A model generated the notes under the pieces. It was not told where the DNA came from. It worked only from the letters and a program-made list of their open reading frames with translations, and ran no database searches. This document shows positions 32,151 to 39,967 of a stretch of DNA of 44,707 bases, piece after piece. Position numbers and translations under genes: made by a program. The stretch is taken from assembly GCF_002154555.1 (NCBI RefSeq), contig NZ_MUNF01000178.1, positions 1-44,707 on the forward strand. Direction: 5' to 3'. Origin of the DNA: Streptomyces murinus (lineage in GTDB: Bacteria; Actinomycetota; Actinomycetes; Streptomycetales; Streptomycetaceae). How positions within the stretch are numbered: the first letter of the stretch is position 1; each line of letters starts with the position of its first letter.

Positions 32151-33482
32151 ATGGCGTGGGTAAATGCTGCCGGTAGGTTCGAGATTCGCGCCGGGCGGGT
32201 CCTGAGATCCCGCTATCGGCTGGACAGCCCTATGGGGAATGGGGGCATGGGGACGGTCTGGCAGGCGTACGACCAGTTGCTCAGTCGAAGGGTGGCGGTG
32301 AAGTTCCTGACTCCCGATCCGGTCGCCACGCCTGAACATCGCAGCGAGACAGTCAGGCGTTTCCAGCAGGAGGCCGGAGTCACCGCGCGGTTCACGCACA
32401 TCGGAGTGCCGGCGGTGCATGACTGCGGTGAGGAGGGCGGGAACTTCTACCTCGTGATGGAGTTCGTATCCGGGATGTGTCTGGACGACCTGATCGAGGA
32501 GTGCGGCGTACTTGAACTCCCCGTAGCCGTCAGTGTCATCGTGCCGCTCTGTAATGTCCTCGCCGAGGCGCATCGCGAGGGCATCGTGCACCGCGATGTG
32601 AAACCGTCCAATGTGATGGTCTCCGAGGAGGGTTACACGAAACTCCTGGACTTTGGCATCGCCCGGGTGCCAGGAGCCATGGGTGACACCCGACTGACGA
32701 GAACGGGTGGCACTCCTGGCAGCCCGCTCTACATGTCTCCGGAGCAGTTCCAGGGCGGGGAGATCACCGCCCGGTCGGACCTCTACAACCTCGGCTGCCT
32801 GCTGTACGAGATGCTCACGGGGCACCGCGTCCTCCAGGATGAGCAGGATCTCTGGGAACGGCGGAGGCTGGGCCGGGGCACCCATGCGTCGTTGGGCGCT
32901 CTCACCGTCGGACTCCCTGATGAGGTGTTGGACCTGGTCGATCGGCTGCTCGCGGTGGATCCCGCGCGTCGCCCAGCCACTGCGGACGAGGTCAATCGTG
33001 TCCTGCGGGCCTACCTGCCTTCCGCAGGCGACCCGCCTCCGGCGGGGCTTCTGCCGTGCGATCCGACCCGGCCGTTCCGCGCGCTCTTCGCTCCCGAGGA
33101 GCCCCGCATCCTCTTCGCTGTCGAACCGTCCTCCGCTCCGCAGACGTTCCGTCCGCGGGCCGACGTCAAGGATCTCCACCACGAGGTTCGGAACCTGCTT
33201 GGGGAGGACCCGGGCAAGGCGGTCGACCTGCTCACCGAAGGTCTCCCCGTTTTCGGAAAGCAGTACGGCTTGAGATCCCCTGAAGTCCTGGATCTGCGCG
33301 TCGACTTGGCGGAGGCTCTGGTCGCCTGTCACGACGACGACAAAGCACGAGTCGTGTGCGTGGAGATCCGGGAAGACACTCTCGGTGTGGAGGTGCTCGC
33401 GGTCCATCACGCACGAGCGGAGGGGATTCTCAAGATGCTCGATTCCGAGGAGCGAGGAGCCCAGATGACACCGCGCAGTTGA
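32151..33482 (+). CDS. Soluble Ser/Thr protein kinase
   Basis: A 443-residue Hanks-type kinase. Glycine loop GNGGMG (29-34), Lys51 in VAVKF, catalytic HRDVKPSN (147-154), DFG (167-169) and a SPE-type motif (MSPEQ, 195-199) are all intact. No membrane span and no PASTA domain are present, in contrast to PknB-type kinases. The C-terminal about 150 residues are helical (DPGKAVDLLTEGLPVFGKQ) and may be TPR-like. It begins one base after the methyltransferase-like gene, with CGGAG placed correctly for ATG 32151; an in-frame ATG at 32133 inside the upstream gene is less likely. Coupling suggests that it phosphorylates or is controlled by the methyltransferase-like protein or the divergent operon. 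Confidence 0.88.
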   Translation: MAWVNAAGRFEIRAGRVLRSRYRLDSPMGNGGMGTVWQAYDQLLSRRVAVKFLTPDPVATPEHRSETVRRFQQEAGVTARFTHIGVPAVHDCGEEGGNFYLVMEFVSGMCLDDLIEECGVLELPVAVSVIVPLCNVLAEAHREGIVHRDVKPSNVMVSEEGYTKLLDFGIARVPGAMGDTRLTRTGGTPGSPLYMSPEQFQGGEITARSDLYNLGCLLYEMLTGHRVLQDEQDLWERRRLGRGTHASLGALTVGLPDEVLDLVDRLLAVDPARRPATADEVNRVLRAYLPSAGDPPPAGLLPCDPTRPFRALFAPEEPRILFAVEPSSAPQTFRPRADVKDLHHEVRNLLGEDPGKAVDLLTEGLPVFGKQYGLRSPEVLDLRVDLAEALVACHDDDKARVVCVEIREDTLGVEVLAVHHARAEGILKMLDSEERGAQMTPRS

Positions 33483-33512
33483 CTGTTCCGTCTGTTGATC
33501 CGCCCGGGCCCC

Positions 33513-33542
33513 GTCGCCATCCTCGAACCGGTCGAGAAGGGT
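33513..33542 (+). repeat. Right direct repeat (attR-like), displaced end of the methyltransferase gene
   Basis: Thirty bases encoding VAILEPVEKG with host-like C-ending codons. They match the methyltransferase gene end at 15741-15770 in 26 of 30 positions. No other part of that gene precedes it here, so it is an isolated 3' remnant. The bases that follow (CACCGATC) can be aligned with the real stop (TCCTGACC). Confidence 0.65.
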
Positions 33543-33638
33543 CACCGATCTTCGGTCGAGTCTCGGGAAGTGTCAATGGCGGGCTTCCGCGCCCCGCGGG
33601 CCCCCGTCACGACCCACCGGCACCGACGTGCGAACACC

Positions 33639-33670
33639 CCGCCCGCGCCTTCCCCCGAAGGAGCGGGCGG
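33639..33670. terminator. Strong hairpin between the kinase and NlpC/P60 genes
   Basis: CCGCCCGC and CCTTC pair with GAAGG and GCGGGCGG around a CCCC loop, with a single G/A mismatch between the two stem parts. It lies between convergent genes, 25 bases beyond the NlpC/P60 stop. A larger CCACCGGC/GCCCGGTGG stem encloses it. Confidence 0.65.
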
Positions 33671-33694
33671 TTCGTGTCGCCCGGTGGGGGTGGG

Positions 33695-34732
33695 TCAGAC
33701 CCGTACCCCGAACATGAACGGTCCGCCGATCGTGTCCATCGACTCGTAGCGCACGACCGTGCCCGTGCGTGGGGCGTGGAGGATTTGGCCGTTGCCGGCG
33801 TAGAGGCCGACGTGGTGGAGGTCGTTGAAGAAGAAGACCAGGTCGCCGACCTGGAGCTGGCTTCGGGTGAGGCGGGTGCCGATGCCCGCCTGTTCCTCGG
33901 AGGTGCGCGGTATGTGGACGCTGGCTTGCGCGTAGGCCCAGGAGGTCAGGCCCGAGCAGTCGTAGGAGGCGGTGCCGGTGGCGCCGCGGAAGTAGGGCTT
34001 GCCGAGCTGGGTCTGGGCGGCGGCGAAAGCGGCGGCGGCCCGGCCCGAGGCGGAGTTCTCGTTGCCGAGCTGCACCCGTTCGGTGGCGGAGCGGCTGGCC
34101 CGGTGCTGTTCGTCGGCGAGGGCCGACTTCTCCTTGGCGGTCAGGGTGTTGAGGAGCTTCTGCGCCTCGGCGAGCTTGCCCTGCATCTCCTGCTTCTTGT
34201 GGCCCAGCTCGGTCCGGGTGCTGGCGAGGTCCTTGAGCTTCTCGGTGGCCTCGGCGCGCTGCTGGGCGAGCGTGCGCTGCTTCGCCTGGATCTTCTTCAG
34301 GGCGGAGACCTGCTGGCCGCTCAACTGGTCGAGCGTGGATGCCTTGTCCAGGAAGTCGTCCGGGTCGGAGGACAGGAAGAGCTGGACGGAGGCATCGAGG
34401 CCACCGGAGCGGTACTGCGCGCTGGCCATCGAGCCCAGGCCGTCACGCAGCTTGTTCAGCTCCTGCTGGCCGCGCGCGACGCCGTCCTGGATCGCGGAGA
34501 TCTCCTTCTGGAGCTTCTGCTGCTTCTCCTTGGCACCGTTGTATTTCTCGGTCGCCTGCTCGGCCTGCTCGTAGAGCTTGTCGACCTTCGCCTTGACCTC
34601 GTCCTTGCCGGGCTTCTGGCTCGGTGCGGCGTTGGCGGCCTGCGCGCTCAGGGCCACGGCCGCGGCTGCCGCGGTGGTCAGTACGGTGACACGGGTTCGG
34701 CTGGGCTGCTTCGGTCGTCGATGGGAGGCCAC
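33695..34732 (-). CDS. Secreted NlpC/P60 (C40) peptidoglycan hydrolase
   Basis: A 345-residue exported peptidase that would cut stem-peptide bonds of peptidoglycan. A signal peptide (basic RRPKQPSRTR, then VTVLTTAAAAAVALS) is followed by a long coiled coil (about residues 40-225, with LQKEISAIQDGVARGQQELN). The NlpC/P60 domain (about 230-345) has the catalytic Cys in YDCSGLT and the His in HHVGLYAGNG, then the short HAPRTG. The layout is that of RipA/CwlO-type hydrolases, in which the coiled coil controls activity. The start is GTG with AAGGAG 8 bases upstream. It is convergent with the island kinase and is the first host gene to the right of the island. Confidence 0.93.
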   Translation of the reverse strand: MASHRRPKQPSRTRVTVLTTAAAAAVALSAQAANAAPSQKPGKDEVKAKVDKLYEQAEQATEKYNGAKEKQQKLQKEISAIQDGVARGQQELNKLRDGLGSMASAQYRSGGLDASVQLFLSSDPDDFLDKASTLDQLSGQQVSALKKIQAKQRTLAQQRAEATEKLKDLASTRTELGHKKQEMQGKLAEAQKLLNTLTAKEKSALADEQHRASRSATERVQLGNENSASGRAAAAFAAAQTQLGKPYFRGATGTASYDCSGLTSWAYAQASVHIPRTSEEQAGIGTRLTRSQLQVGDLVFFFNDLHHVGLYAGNGQILHAPRTGTVVRYESMDTIGGPFMFGVRV

Positions 34733-34977
34733 AGTGGCTCACTCCTTGCTCCTTCAGCCGCCTGCCAGCACGGCGGTGGGCGGGGCCCTCCGCCGGCACT
34801 CCGTCTGAGTGACCACCGAAACGGGGGTTGGAGCATGACCTTAATGAATTTCTTACCATTGGATCAAACGTCCGGATGACTTCATGGTCGGTCATGGCGA
34901 CGAAGCCGCCCGCTGCAACGAGCGGACGGCTCCATGGAATTGAGCACCCCCGGCAGTGCTGCCGACCGGCCCGTGCC

Positions 34978-37386
34978 TCACCTCGCGGCCGTGGTCTCCT
35001 CCGAAGCCGACGAGGCCGACGAGGCGGACGATGTCGACGAGGCCGACAACGCCGACAACGCTTCCAAGGCCGCCGCGGCCTCCGCCTGGCGCGGGCTGCG
35101 TAGACCGGTGAGGTCGTCGCGCGCGGCGAGGAGGGTCGCCCGGGCGTCCGGATGGCCCAGCGCGCTGAGGACGTGGCCCAGATCGAGGCGGGCAGGGCCG
35201 GCCCACGCGGGCATCTGGGCGGTCTCGAAGGCGGCGAGGGCCTGGCGGAGCGGGGGTTCGGCCTCGGGCCAGCGTTCCAGGGCGGCCAGGTCGTTGCCGA
35301 TCTGCTGGCGGGCGACCGCGTGGTACAGCGCGATCAGCTCGTCCGTACGGCCCGGGATCCCCGAGCGGCAGATCCGCTCGCTACGGCGATGGGTTTCCAG
35401 GGCCTCCACCGGCTGACCGGCCTGACGGAGCAGGGTGCCCAGGGAGTTGAGGATCGTCAGCTCGGCCAGCCGGGCCTGCGCGGACTTCTGCGAGGCCAGG
35501 CAGTCGGCCCCCGCCCGCAGCCGCGCCTGCGCCTCCGGTACCAGGCCCTGCCGGTGCAGCGCGCCCGCGCCGTAGCCGAGTGCCCAGCCCTCCTGAAGGC
35601 CGTCCCCGCAGTCACGGGCCGCCGCCAGCGCGGCGTCCGCGGAGGTCAGCGCGTTGTGGGGGTCATGCACGCACATGTTGTAGGACCAGGCGAGGTAGTT
35701 CAGGTGGATCGCCTCGTCCCGTCTGCTGCCCAGCAGGCGCGCGGAGTCGGCGGAGCGCTGGAACACCTCCACCCACTGCTCCCAGTGCTGGTTGATGTCG
35801 GAGAACCAGTGCATGGCCTGCGCCGTGTCCAGGACCTGCTGATGACGGCCGGTCTCGTGGGCCCGGCGCAGCGCCGCCAGCCACTGGGCGCGCTCGGCCT
35901 CCAGCCAGGCCCGCGCCTCCTCCCGGCCGGCGGGGGCTCCGTCCGGGTCGGGGTCGCCGTGCGGGTCGGGGTCGCCGTGCGGGTCGGGGTCGCCGTCGTG
36001 CGCACCGCCCGGCGGGCTCCCCTCGTGCTCCACGTCGAAGTGCAGCGCGGCGGCGGTGGCCCGGCGCAGCATCCACCGTGTGGTCCGGTCGAGGGCGGCG
36101 TCGCGGATCTCGGGGCCGTCCTCGATCGCCACCTGTTCGGCCGCGTAGAGCCTGAGCAGGTCGTGGAAGCGGTACCGCTCGGCGGCGGCGCCGCTCTGGA
36201 GCAGCCCGGCGTCGGTCAGTTCCTCGGCGCAGGCGACGGCGTCGTCGTAGGACAGCCCGGCCAGGAGCGCGCCGGTCTCCGGGCTGAAGTCCGCCCCCGC
36301 GGCCAGCGCGGCGCGACGCAGGAACGTCCGTGCGTCCGTGGACAGTTGGCGGTACGAGAGGGCGAACGCGGCACGCACCCGCAGGCTTCCGGCCTGGAGG
36401 CCGTCCAGGCGGCGGCCCTCGGCGGCGAGGCGGGCGACGAGCTTGCTCAGGCGTTCGTGCGGGCGGCTGAGGAGCCGTTGCCCGGCGATCCGCACGGCCA
36501 GCGGCAGCTGGCCGCACAGGTCGGCGAGGTCGCGCGCGGCCTGGGCCTCCGCCCGCACTCGCTCCGGGCCGATGATGCGGGTCAGGAGTTCGACCGCCTC
36601 CTCGCGCCGCAGCAGGGCCAGATCGGTGCGGTGGACGGATTCCAGACCCGCCAGGGAGTGCCGGCTGGTGACGATGGTCAGCGCAGGTCCGGCGCCGGGC
36701 AGCAGCGGGCCGACCTGGGATTCGTCGACGGCGTTGTCCAGCAGCAGGAGCATCCGCCGGTCGCCGGTCAGGGAGCGCCACAGGCCCGCGCGGTCGTCGG
36801 TGCCTGCGGGTATCGCGGCGTCGGCGATGCCCAGCGCGCCCAGCAGCCGGGCGAGCGCGTCCCGGGGCGTGGTCGGCTCGGGATCCATGCCGTGCAGGTC
36901 CAGCGCGAACTGCCCGTCCGGGAAGTGCGGGGCGAGCCGGTGCGCGGCGTGCACCGCGAACGCGGTTTTCCCCAGGCCGGGTTGACCGGCGACCACGCTG
37001 ACCCCCGGCCGGTCGGGACCGGTGTCCCGCGCCAGCTCCAGCAGTCCGGCGAGGGCCGGGCCGCGGGCGGTGAAGTCCTTGATGTCGCGCGGCAGCGCCA
37101 GGGTGCCGGTGGCGGCCGGGCCGGTGGCGGTGCGGGGGCGCGGACGGCCCACGGCGGCGGACTTCTCCAGGTCGGCCGCCTCGGCGTCGTCCAGGCCCAG
37201 GGCCTCGGCGAGAACCTGGACCGTACGACGCTGCGGCCCCCGGGTACGCCCGCGCTCCATGTCGGCCAGGGCCCGCACGCTCACCCCGGCGGCGTGTGAG
37301 AGAGCCTCCTGGCTCAGCCCGGCGCGGGTCCGCAGATGGCGCAGCCGCTGCCCGAAGTCTCCCGTGAGAGGCGTGCCGTCGCGCAC
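34978..37386 (-). CDS. XRE-family regulator with NB-ARC and TPR domains
   Basis: An 802-residue STAND-type protein. An XRE helix-turn-helix (residues 11-75, LRHLRTRAGLSQEALSHAAG) is followed by an NB-ARC module with Walker A GQPGLGKTAF (about 135-144), Walker B RMLLLLDNAV and VTSRHS, a winged-helix segment (YRFHDLLRLYAAEQ), then TPR-type helices. Between NB-ARC and TPR lies an 18-bp DNA repeat (35943-35997) giving GDPDPH units. The C-terminus is Ala/Ser-rich (SASSTSSASSASS). GTG 37386, with AGGGGA upstream, is preferred over longer in-frame starts because the HTH homology begins just after it. It may sense a peptide or nucleotide and control neighbouring transcription; ligand unknown. Confidence 0.88.
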   Translation of the reverse strand: MRDGTPLTGDFGQRLRHLRTRAGLSQEALSHAAGVSVRALADMERGRTRGPQRRTVQVLAEALGLDDAEAADLEKSAAVGRPRPRTATGPAATGTLALPRDIKDFTARGPALAGLLELARDTGPDRPGVSVVAGQPGLGKTAFAVHAAHRLAPHFPDGQFALDLHGMDPEPTTPRDALARLLGALGIADAAIPAGTDDRAGLWRSLTGDRRMLLLLDNAVDESQVGPLLPGAGPALTIVTSRHSLAGLESVHRTDLALLRREEAVELLTRIIGPERVRAEAQAARDLADLCGQLPLAVRIAGQRLLSRPHERLSKLVARLAAEGRRLDGLQAGSLRVRAAFALSYRQLSTDARTFLRRAALAAGADFSPETGALLAGLSYDDAVACAEELTDAGLLQSGAAAERYRFHDLLRLYAAEQVAIEDGPEIRDAALDRTTRWMLRRATAAALHFDVEHEGSPPGGAHDGDPDPHGDPDPHGDPDPDGAPAGREEARAWLEAERAQWLAALRRAHETGRHQQVLDTAQAMHWFSDINQHWEQWVEVFQRSADSARLLGSRRDEAIHLNYLAWSYNMCVHDPHNALTSADAALAAARDCGDGLQEGWALGYGAGALHRQGLVPEAQARLRAGADCLASQKSAQARLAELTILNSLGTLLRQAGQPVEALETHRRSERICRSGIPGRTDELIALYHAVARQQIGNDLAALERWPEAEPPLRQALAAFETAQMPAWAGPARLDLGHVLSALGHPDARATLLAARDDLTGLRSPRQAEAAAALEALSALSASSTSSASSASSASEETTAAR

Positions 37387-37810
37387 CGTCGAAGTCCCCT
37401 GACCGTCCGGCCCGTCCGGATGCGAGCCCCGGCAGAAGTATGGCGGACGACAGTTCTGCCGGTGGAACCGCATGGGACGCCGGGACCGGGGGTGGTGAAC
37501 TCGACGCAGGGCACGGACCACCGAGTTCTCGGACCACGCGCACACCGGTCCCGGCGAGTTCGCGTGCACCCCGTCGCCCGGCTTCGCACACCCGCCGTAC
37601 GACTTCGCGCGCATCCTGCCGCCTGACTAGCGGCCGGGCCAGGGCGAGGAGAACCACGGACCCACGGATCGCGGATCCATGGATCACAGACCCACAGATC
37701 ACAGACCCGCGGATCACGCATCACGCATCACGGACCACGGATCACGAACGGCACGACCTTGGCCGGGGCCACCGCGCCTCGGTCCTTCACCACTCATCGG
37801 GGGAATCTCC
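37387..37810. other. 424-bp divergent intergenic region
   Basis: It lies between the XRE-NB-ARC gene and the DUF4232 lipoprotein gene. Frames are open but lack ribosome sites and codon bias. The right third carries the short repeat cluster at 37655-37750. Promoters for both flanking genes should lie here, but no consensus boxes stand out. Confidence 0.5.
37655..37750. repeat. Cluster of short GGATCAC/GGACCCAC repeats
   Basis: About twelve imperfect copies of a 7-8-bp unit related to ACGGATC or ATCACAG, including two 15-mers that differ at two positions (CATGGATCACAGACC and CACAGATCACAGACC). They end 60 bases before the lipoprotein start, so they lie in its promoter or leader region. Confidence 0.65.
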
Positions 37811-38542
37811 ATGAACACGCTCCACCGCACCGCCCTGCTCGCCGCCGCGGGCACGGCCCTCGTCCTGTCCCTCACCGCCTGCCAGGGTGACGGCGACGCC
37901 AAGTCCGCGCCCAAGTCCGGCACTTCGGCGAACGCGCAGTCGCCGAGCGGCAAGGCGACCGACGCGTCCACTACGACGGGATCGACCAACTCGGCCGGTT
38001 CGGGAAGCTCTTCGGGCTCAACCGGTTCCAACGGCAGCGGCGGCTCCACCAAGTCCTCCGGCTCGTCCGGCTCTTCCGGCTCTTCCGGCTCCGCCTCCTC
38101 CGGCGAGCAGGCGTCCGCCTCCACCCCGGTCTGCGCCGCCGGGGACCTCCGCATCACCGCCGCCACGCAGGACGGCCCGCCGTACACCCACATCGTGCTC
38201 ACGGCGAAGAACACCTCCCGCCACTCCTGCCGGCTGACCGGCTTCCCGCACATCCAGTTCCTGGAGAGCCACAAGCAGGACGTGCCGGCCGTCGCCAAGA
38301 GCAAGCCGGAGGCGCCGGTCGTGCTCGCGGCCGGAGACCCGGCGTACGCCCTGGTCAAGCTGTCGGACGGCGGGCGCGAGGAGAACAACGAGCCGGTGAC
38401 CGCGTTCTCCGTCATGCTCGCGGGCGACCCGACGGTCATCGCCGTCACCGCGCCCGGCAGCGAGGGCATCGCCGTCGACCCGGCGAAGGCCCTCACCGGC
38501 TACTGGACCCCCGAACTCCGCAACGGCGCGGACGACTTCTGA
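37811..38542 (+). CDS. DUF4232 lipoprotein
   Basis: A 243-residue exported lipoprotein. A signal peptide ends in the lipobox LTAC (residues 21-24), and the cysteine becomes the lipidated N-terminus. A Ser/Gly/Thr-rich linker (residues 30-100, such as SSGSSGSSGSS) is followed by a DUF4232 beta-sandwich with CAAGDLRITAA, SRHSCRLTGFPHIQF (two conserved cysteines likely disulphide-bonded) and a C-terminal AVDPAKALTGYWTP. DUF4232 proteins are common surface lipoproteins of actinobacteria with unknown ligand. The ATG follows GGGGGAA by a few bases. It is divergent from the XRE-NB-ARC gene. Confidence 0.92.
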   Translation: MNTLHRTALLAAAGTALVLSLTACQGDGDAKSAPKSGTSANAQSPSGKATDASTTTGSTNSAGSGSSSGSTGSNGSGGSTKSSGSSGSSGSSGSASSGEQASASTPVCAAGDLRITAATQDGPPYTHIVLTAKNTSRHSCRLTGFPHIQFLESHKQDVPAVAKSKPEAPVVLAAGDPAYALVKLSDGGREENNEPVTAFSVMLAGDPTVIAVTAPGSEGIAVDPAKALTGYWTPELRNGADDF

Positions 38543-38628
38543 GCCGCGTGGCGGGCCGGGGGGCCCGTCGCGCAACCAACGGTCGCACCGGCGTCGGCGC
38601 CATGCTCCGGGCCCGCGCCGGTGTGACC

Positions 38629-38696
38629 GTGTGACCGCTTCACGGCAGCGTCGCGGCAGCGTGACCGCAGCACGCCGGTGTGACCGCATCACGGCA
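38629..38696. repeat. Two copies of a 19-bp repeat between convergent genes
   Basis: GTGTGACCGC(T/A)TCACGGCA occurs at 38629-38647 and 38678-38696 with one mismatch; part of it (GTGTGACCG) occurs also at 38621. Each copy contains a GTGA...TCAC inverted pair and could fold into a small hairpin, so it may act as a bidirectional terminator. Confidence 0.55.
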
Positions 38697-38701
38697 CGGC
38701 G

Positions 38702-39880
38702 TCAACTGTGGACGCCGAACAAACCTGCCCCCAAAGGGCGTTGACGGTCGAACCCGGGCAGGATCAGGAACGTCCCGCTGGCCGTCGTCGTCGTGAAGTC
38801 CAGCAGCGCGTCGGCGGCGTCCATGTGCGTGAGCGTGGCGGTGAACGTCCGCAGATCGTTCTGGAAGCTGATGAAGAGCAGGCCGGGGGCGGGCTCGTCG
38901 ATGCTGTAGGAGCGGCGGAGCATGAGACCGGCGCCGACCACATTGGCGTGTGCCCTGCGCACATGGGCGTTCGCGGGGACCAGATAGCGGCCGTCGGGCG
39001 TCTTGGCGCCGAGGTCCGGGCCCGAGGCGACGGCGCCGCCGGAGAGCGGAGCCCCGCTCGCCCGGCGCCGCCCGAAGACCGCCTCCTGTTCGGCGACGGA
39101 CAGGGCGGCGAACCGCGGCAGGTCCAGCTCCATGCGTCGTACGACGGCCAGGGTGCCCCCGGCGACCGCGGACGGCCCGGTCAGCCACAGGTCGCGGCGC
39201 TGTTCGGCGGCCGTGTGCGGACCCACGATGCCGTCGATGAAGCCCAACAGGTTCCGCGGCGCGGCGAGTTCCTCGCCGACGGGCACGTTCGTACCGCGGC
39301 GCCCCGACTGCCGCCAGCGTTCATGGACGCGGTCGCCGGCCCGGTTCAGGAGCGCGGCGGCGGCGACCGGGACGACCAGCGGGTCGCTCGCGCAGATCTG
39401 GATCAGCAGGTCACCGCCGCGCGCCCCGGGGGCGATCCGCTCGCGGGAGAAGCGCGGCAGGTCGGTCGCGCCGGGTAATTCGGCACCGGCCGCGCGCACC
39501 AGCCGGGGGCCGACGCCGACGGTCACGGTGAGGTCGCCCGGCGCCAGCCCCAGCAGCCGGGGGTCGGTCCCGTCCGTCAACGTACGGACGGTCGCGCCGA
39601 GTTCGGCGAGCAACGGGCCGGCGGACACGGCCGTACCGAGGTCGGCGACCACGACCAGCAGGTTGCCCTGGGCGGGTTGGGGGAGCGTGACTCCCGCCTG
39701 ATGCCCGCCCAGCGCCGGAACCGGAGCGGGAGTCGAAGCCGGGACCGCCGTCGCGGAAGCACCGTGCCGCCCCGACCCGGCGACGTCCGCCGTGCACCCG
39801 GCGGTGAGACCGGCGGCCATCACGGCACCGGTGGCATCGAGGAACGCGCGGCGTGACGGGCGGTGATCGGCTCGGTGCAT
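38702..39880 (-). CDS. Tat-exported DyP-type haem peroxidase
   Basis: A 392-residue dye-decolourising-peroxidase-like enzyme that uses H2O2 to oxidise bulky substrates, or strips iron from haem as in EfeB. The N-terminus has a twin-arginine motif SRRAFL followed by a hydrophobic stretch and a lipobox TAGC, so it is likely a Tat-exported lipoprotein. The diagnostic GxxDG motif is GFIDGIVGP, with the catalytic Asp. The proximal haem His is in NAHVRRAHA, followed by RRSYSID and the C-terminal LLFISFQNDLR. Length is typical. No efeU or efeO gene is adjacent, so a classical iron-uptake operon is absent. It is divergent from the beta-helix lipoprotein. Confidence 0.92.
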   Translation of the reverse strand: MHRADHRPSRRAFLDATGAVMAAGLTAGCTADVAGSGRHGASATAVPASTPAPVPALGGHQAGVTLPQPAQGNLLVVVADLGTAVSAGPLLAELGATVRTLTDGTDPRLLGLAPGDLTVTVGVGPRLVRAAGAELPGATDLPRFSRERIAPGARGGDLLIQICASDPLVVPVAAAALLNRAGDRVHERWRQSGRRGTNVPVGEELAAPRNLLGFIDGIVGPHTAAEQRRDLWLTGPSAVAGGTLAVVRRMELDLPRFAALSVAEQEAVFGRRRASGAPLSGGAVASGPDLGAKTPDGRYLVPANAHVRRAHANVVGAGLMLRRSYSIDEPAPGLLFISFQNDLRTFTATLTHMDAADALLDFTTTTASGTFLILPGFDRQRPLGAGLFGVHS

Positions 39881-39955
39881 GGGGTGCAGGGTGCCACACC
39901 CGAAACGCCCATGTGGCTCAAGTTCCGTATTCCGGTGCGCAATTCACCATCGTGC

Positions 39956-39961
39956 CAGACT
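39956..39961 (+). promoter_or_regulatory. -10-like CAGACT for a leaderless beta-helix gene
   Basis: CAGACT ends 6 bases before the ATG at 39968, and no ribosome site is present. This suits leaderless transcription. Confidence 0.35.
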
Positions 39962-39967
39962 GGGATC

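Larger units (their letters stand above)
15741..33542. mobile_element. Putative integrated genomic (defence) island
   Basis: A block of about 17.8 kb bounded by direct repeats of the methyltransferase gene end. It separates the conserved dut-KimA-methyltransferase region from the NlpC/P60 gene. Its contents are all accessory: an excisionase-like remnant, unknown small proteins, a SARP-STAND regulator, a four-gene pPIWI-RE operon, a degenerate methyltransferase and a kinase. No integrase or transposase gene is visible, so if it arrived by site-specific recombination the recombinase has been lost or was supplied in trans. The boundaries are read directly; the integration mechanism is inferred. 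Confidence 0.55.

Noticed and set aside
30155..33482. Assignment of the methyltransferase-kinase pair to BREX type 2/Pgl
   Set aside because: PglX and PglW are far larger, and PglY and PglZ are absent. Only the general kinase plus methyltransferase theme is shared.
15741..33542. Integrase, transposase or terminal inverted repeats of an insertion sequence
   Set aside because: No tyrosine or serine recombinase motif and no DDE transposase was seen on either strand, and the boundary repeats are direct, not inverted.
34733..34977. Possible c-di-AMP (ydaO-type) riboswitch upstream of the NlpC/P60 gene
   Set aside because: Streptomyces hydrolase genes often carry one, and the leader has GGCAGGCGG near the ribosome site. 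The conserved CAGCTAACC-like and GGGGTGAATCC-like parts are missing. A covariance search with the ydaO-yuaA model would settle it.
35152..37299. Long plus-strand frame opposite the XRE-NB-ARC gene
   Set aside because: Its peptide is Gly/Arg/Gln/Val-rich without motifs; Walker, HTH and TPR features are all on the minus strand.
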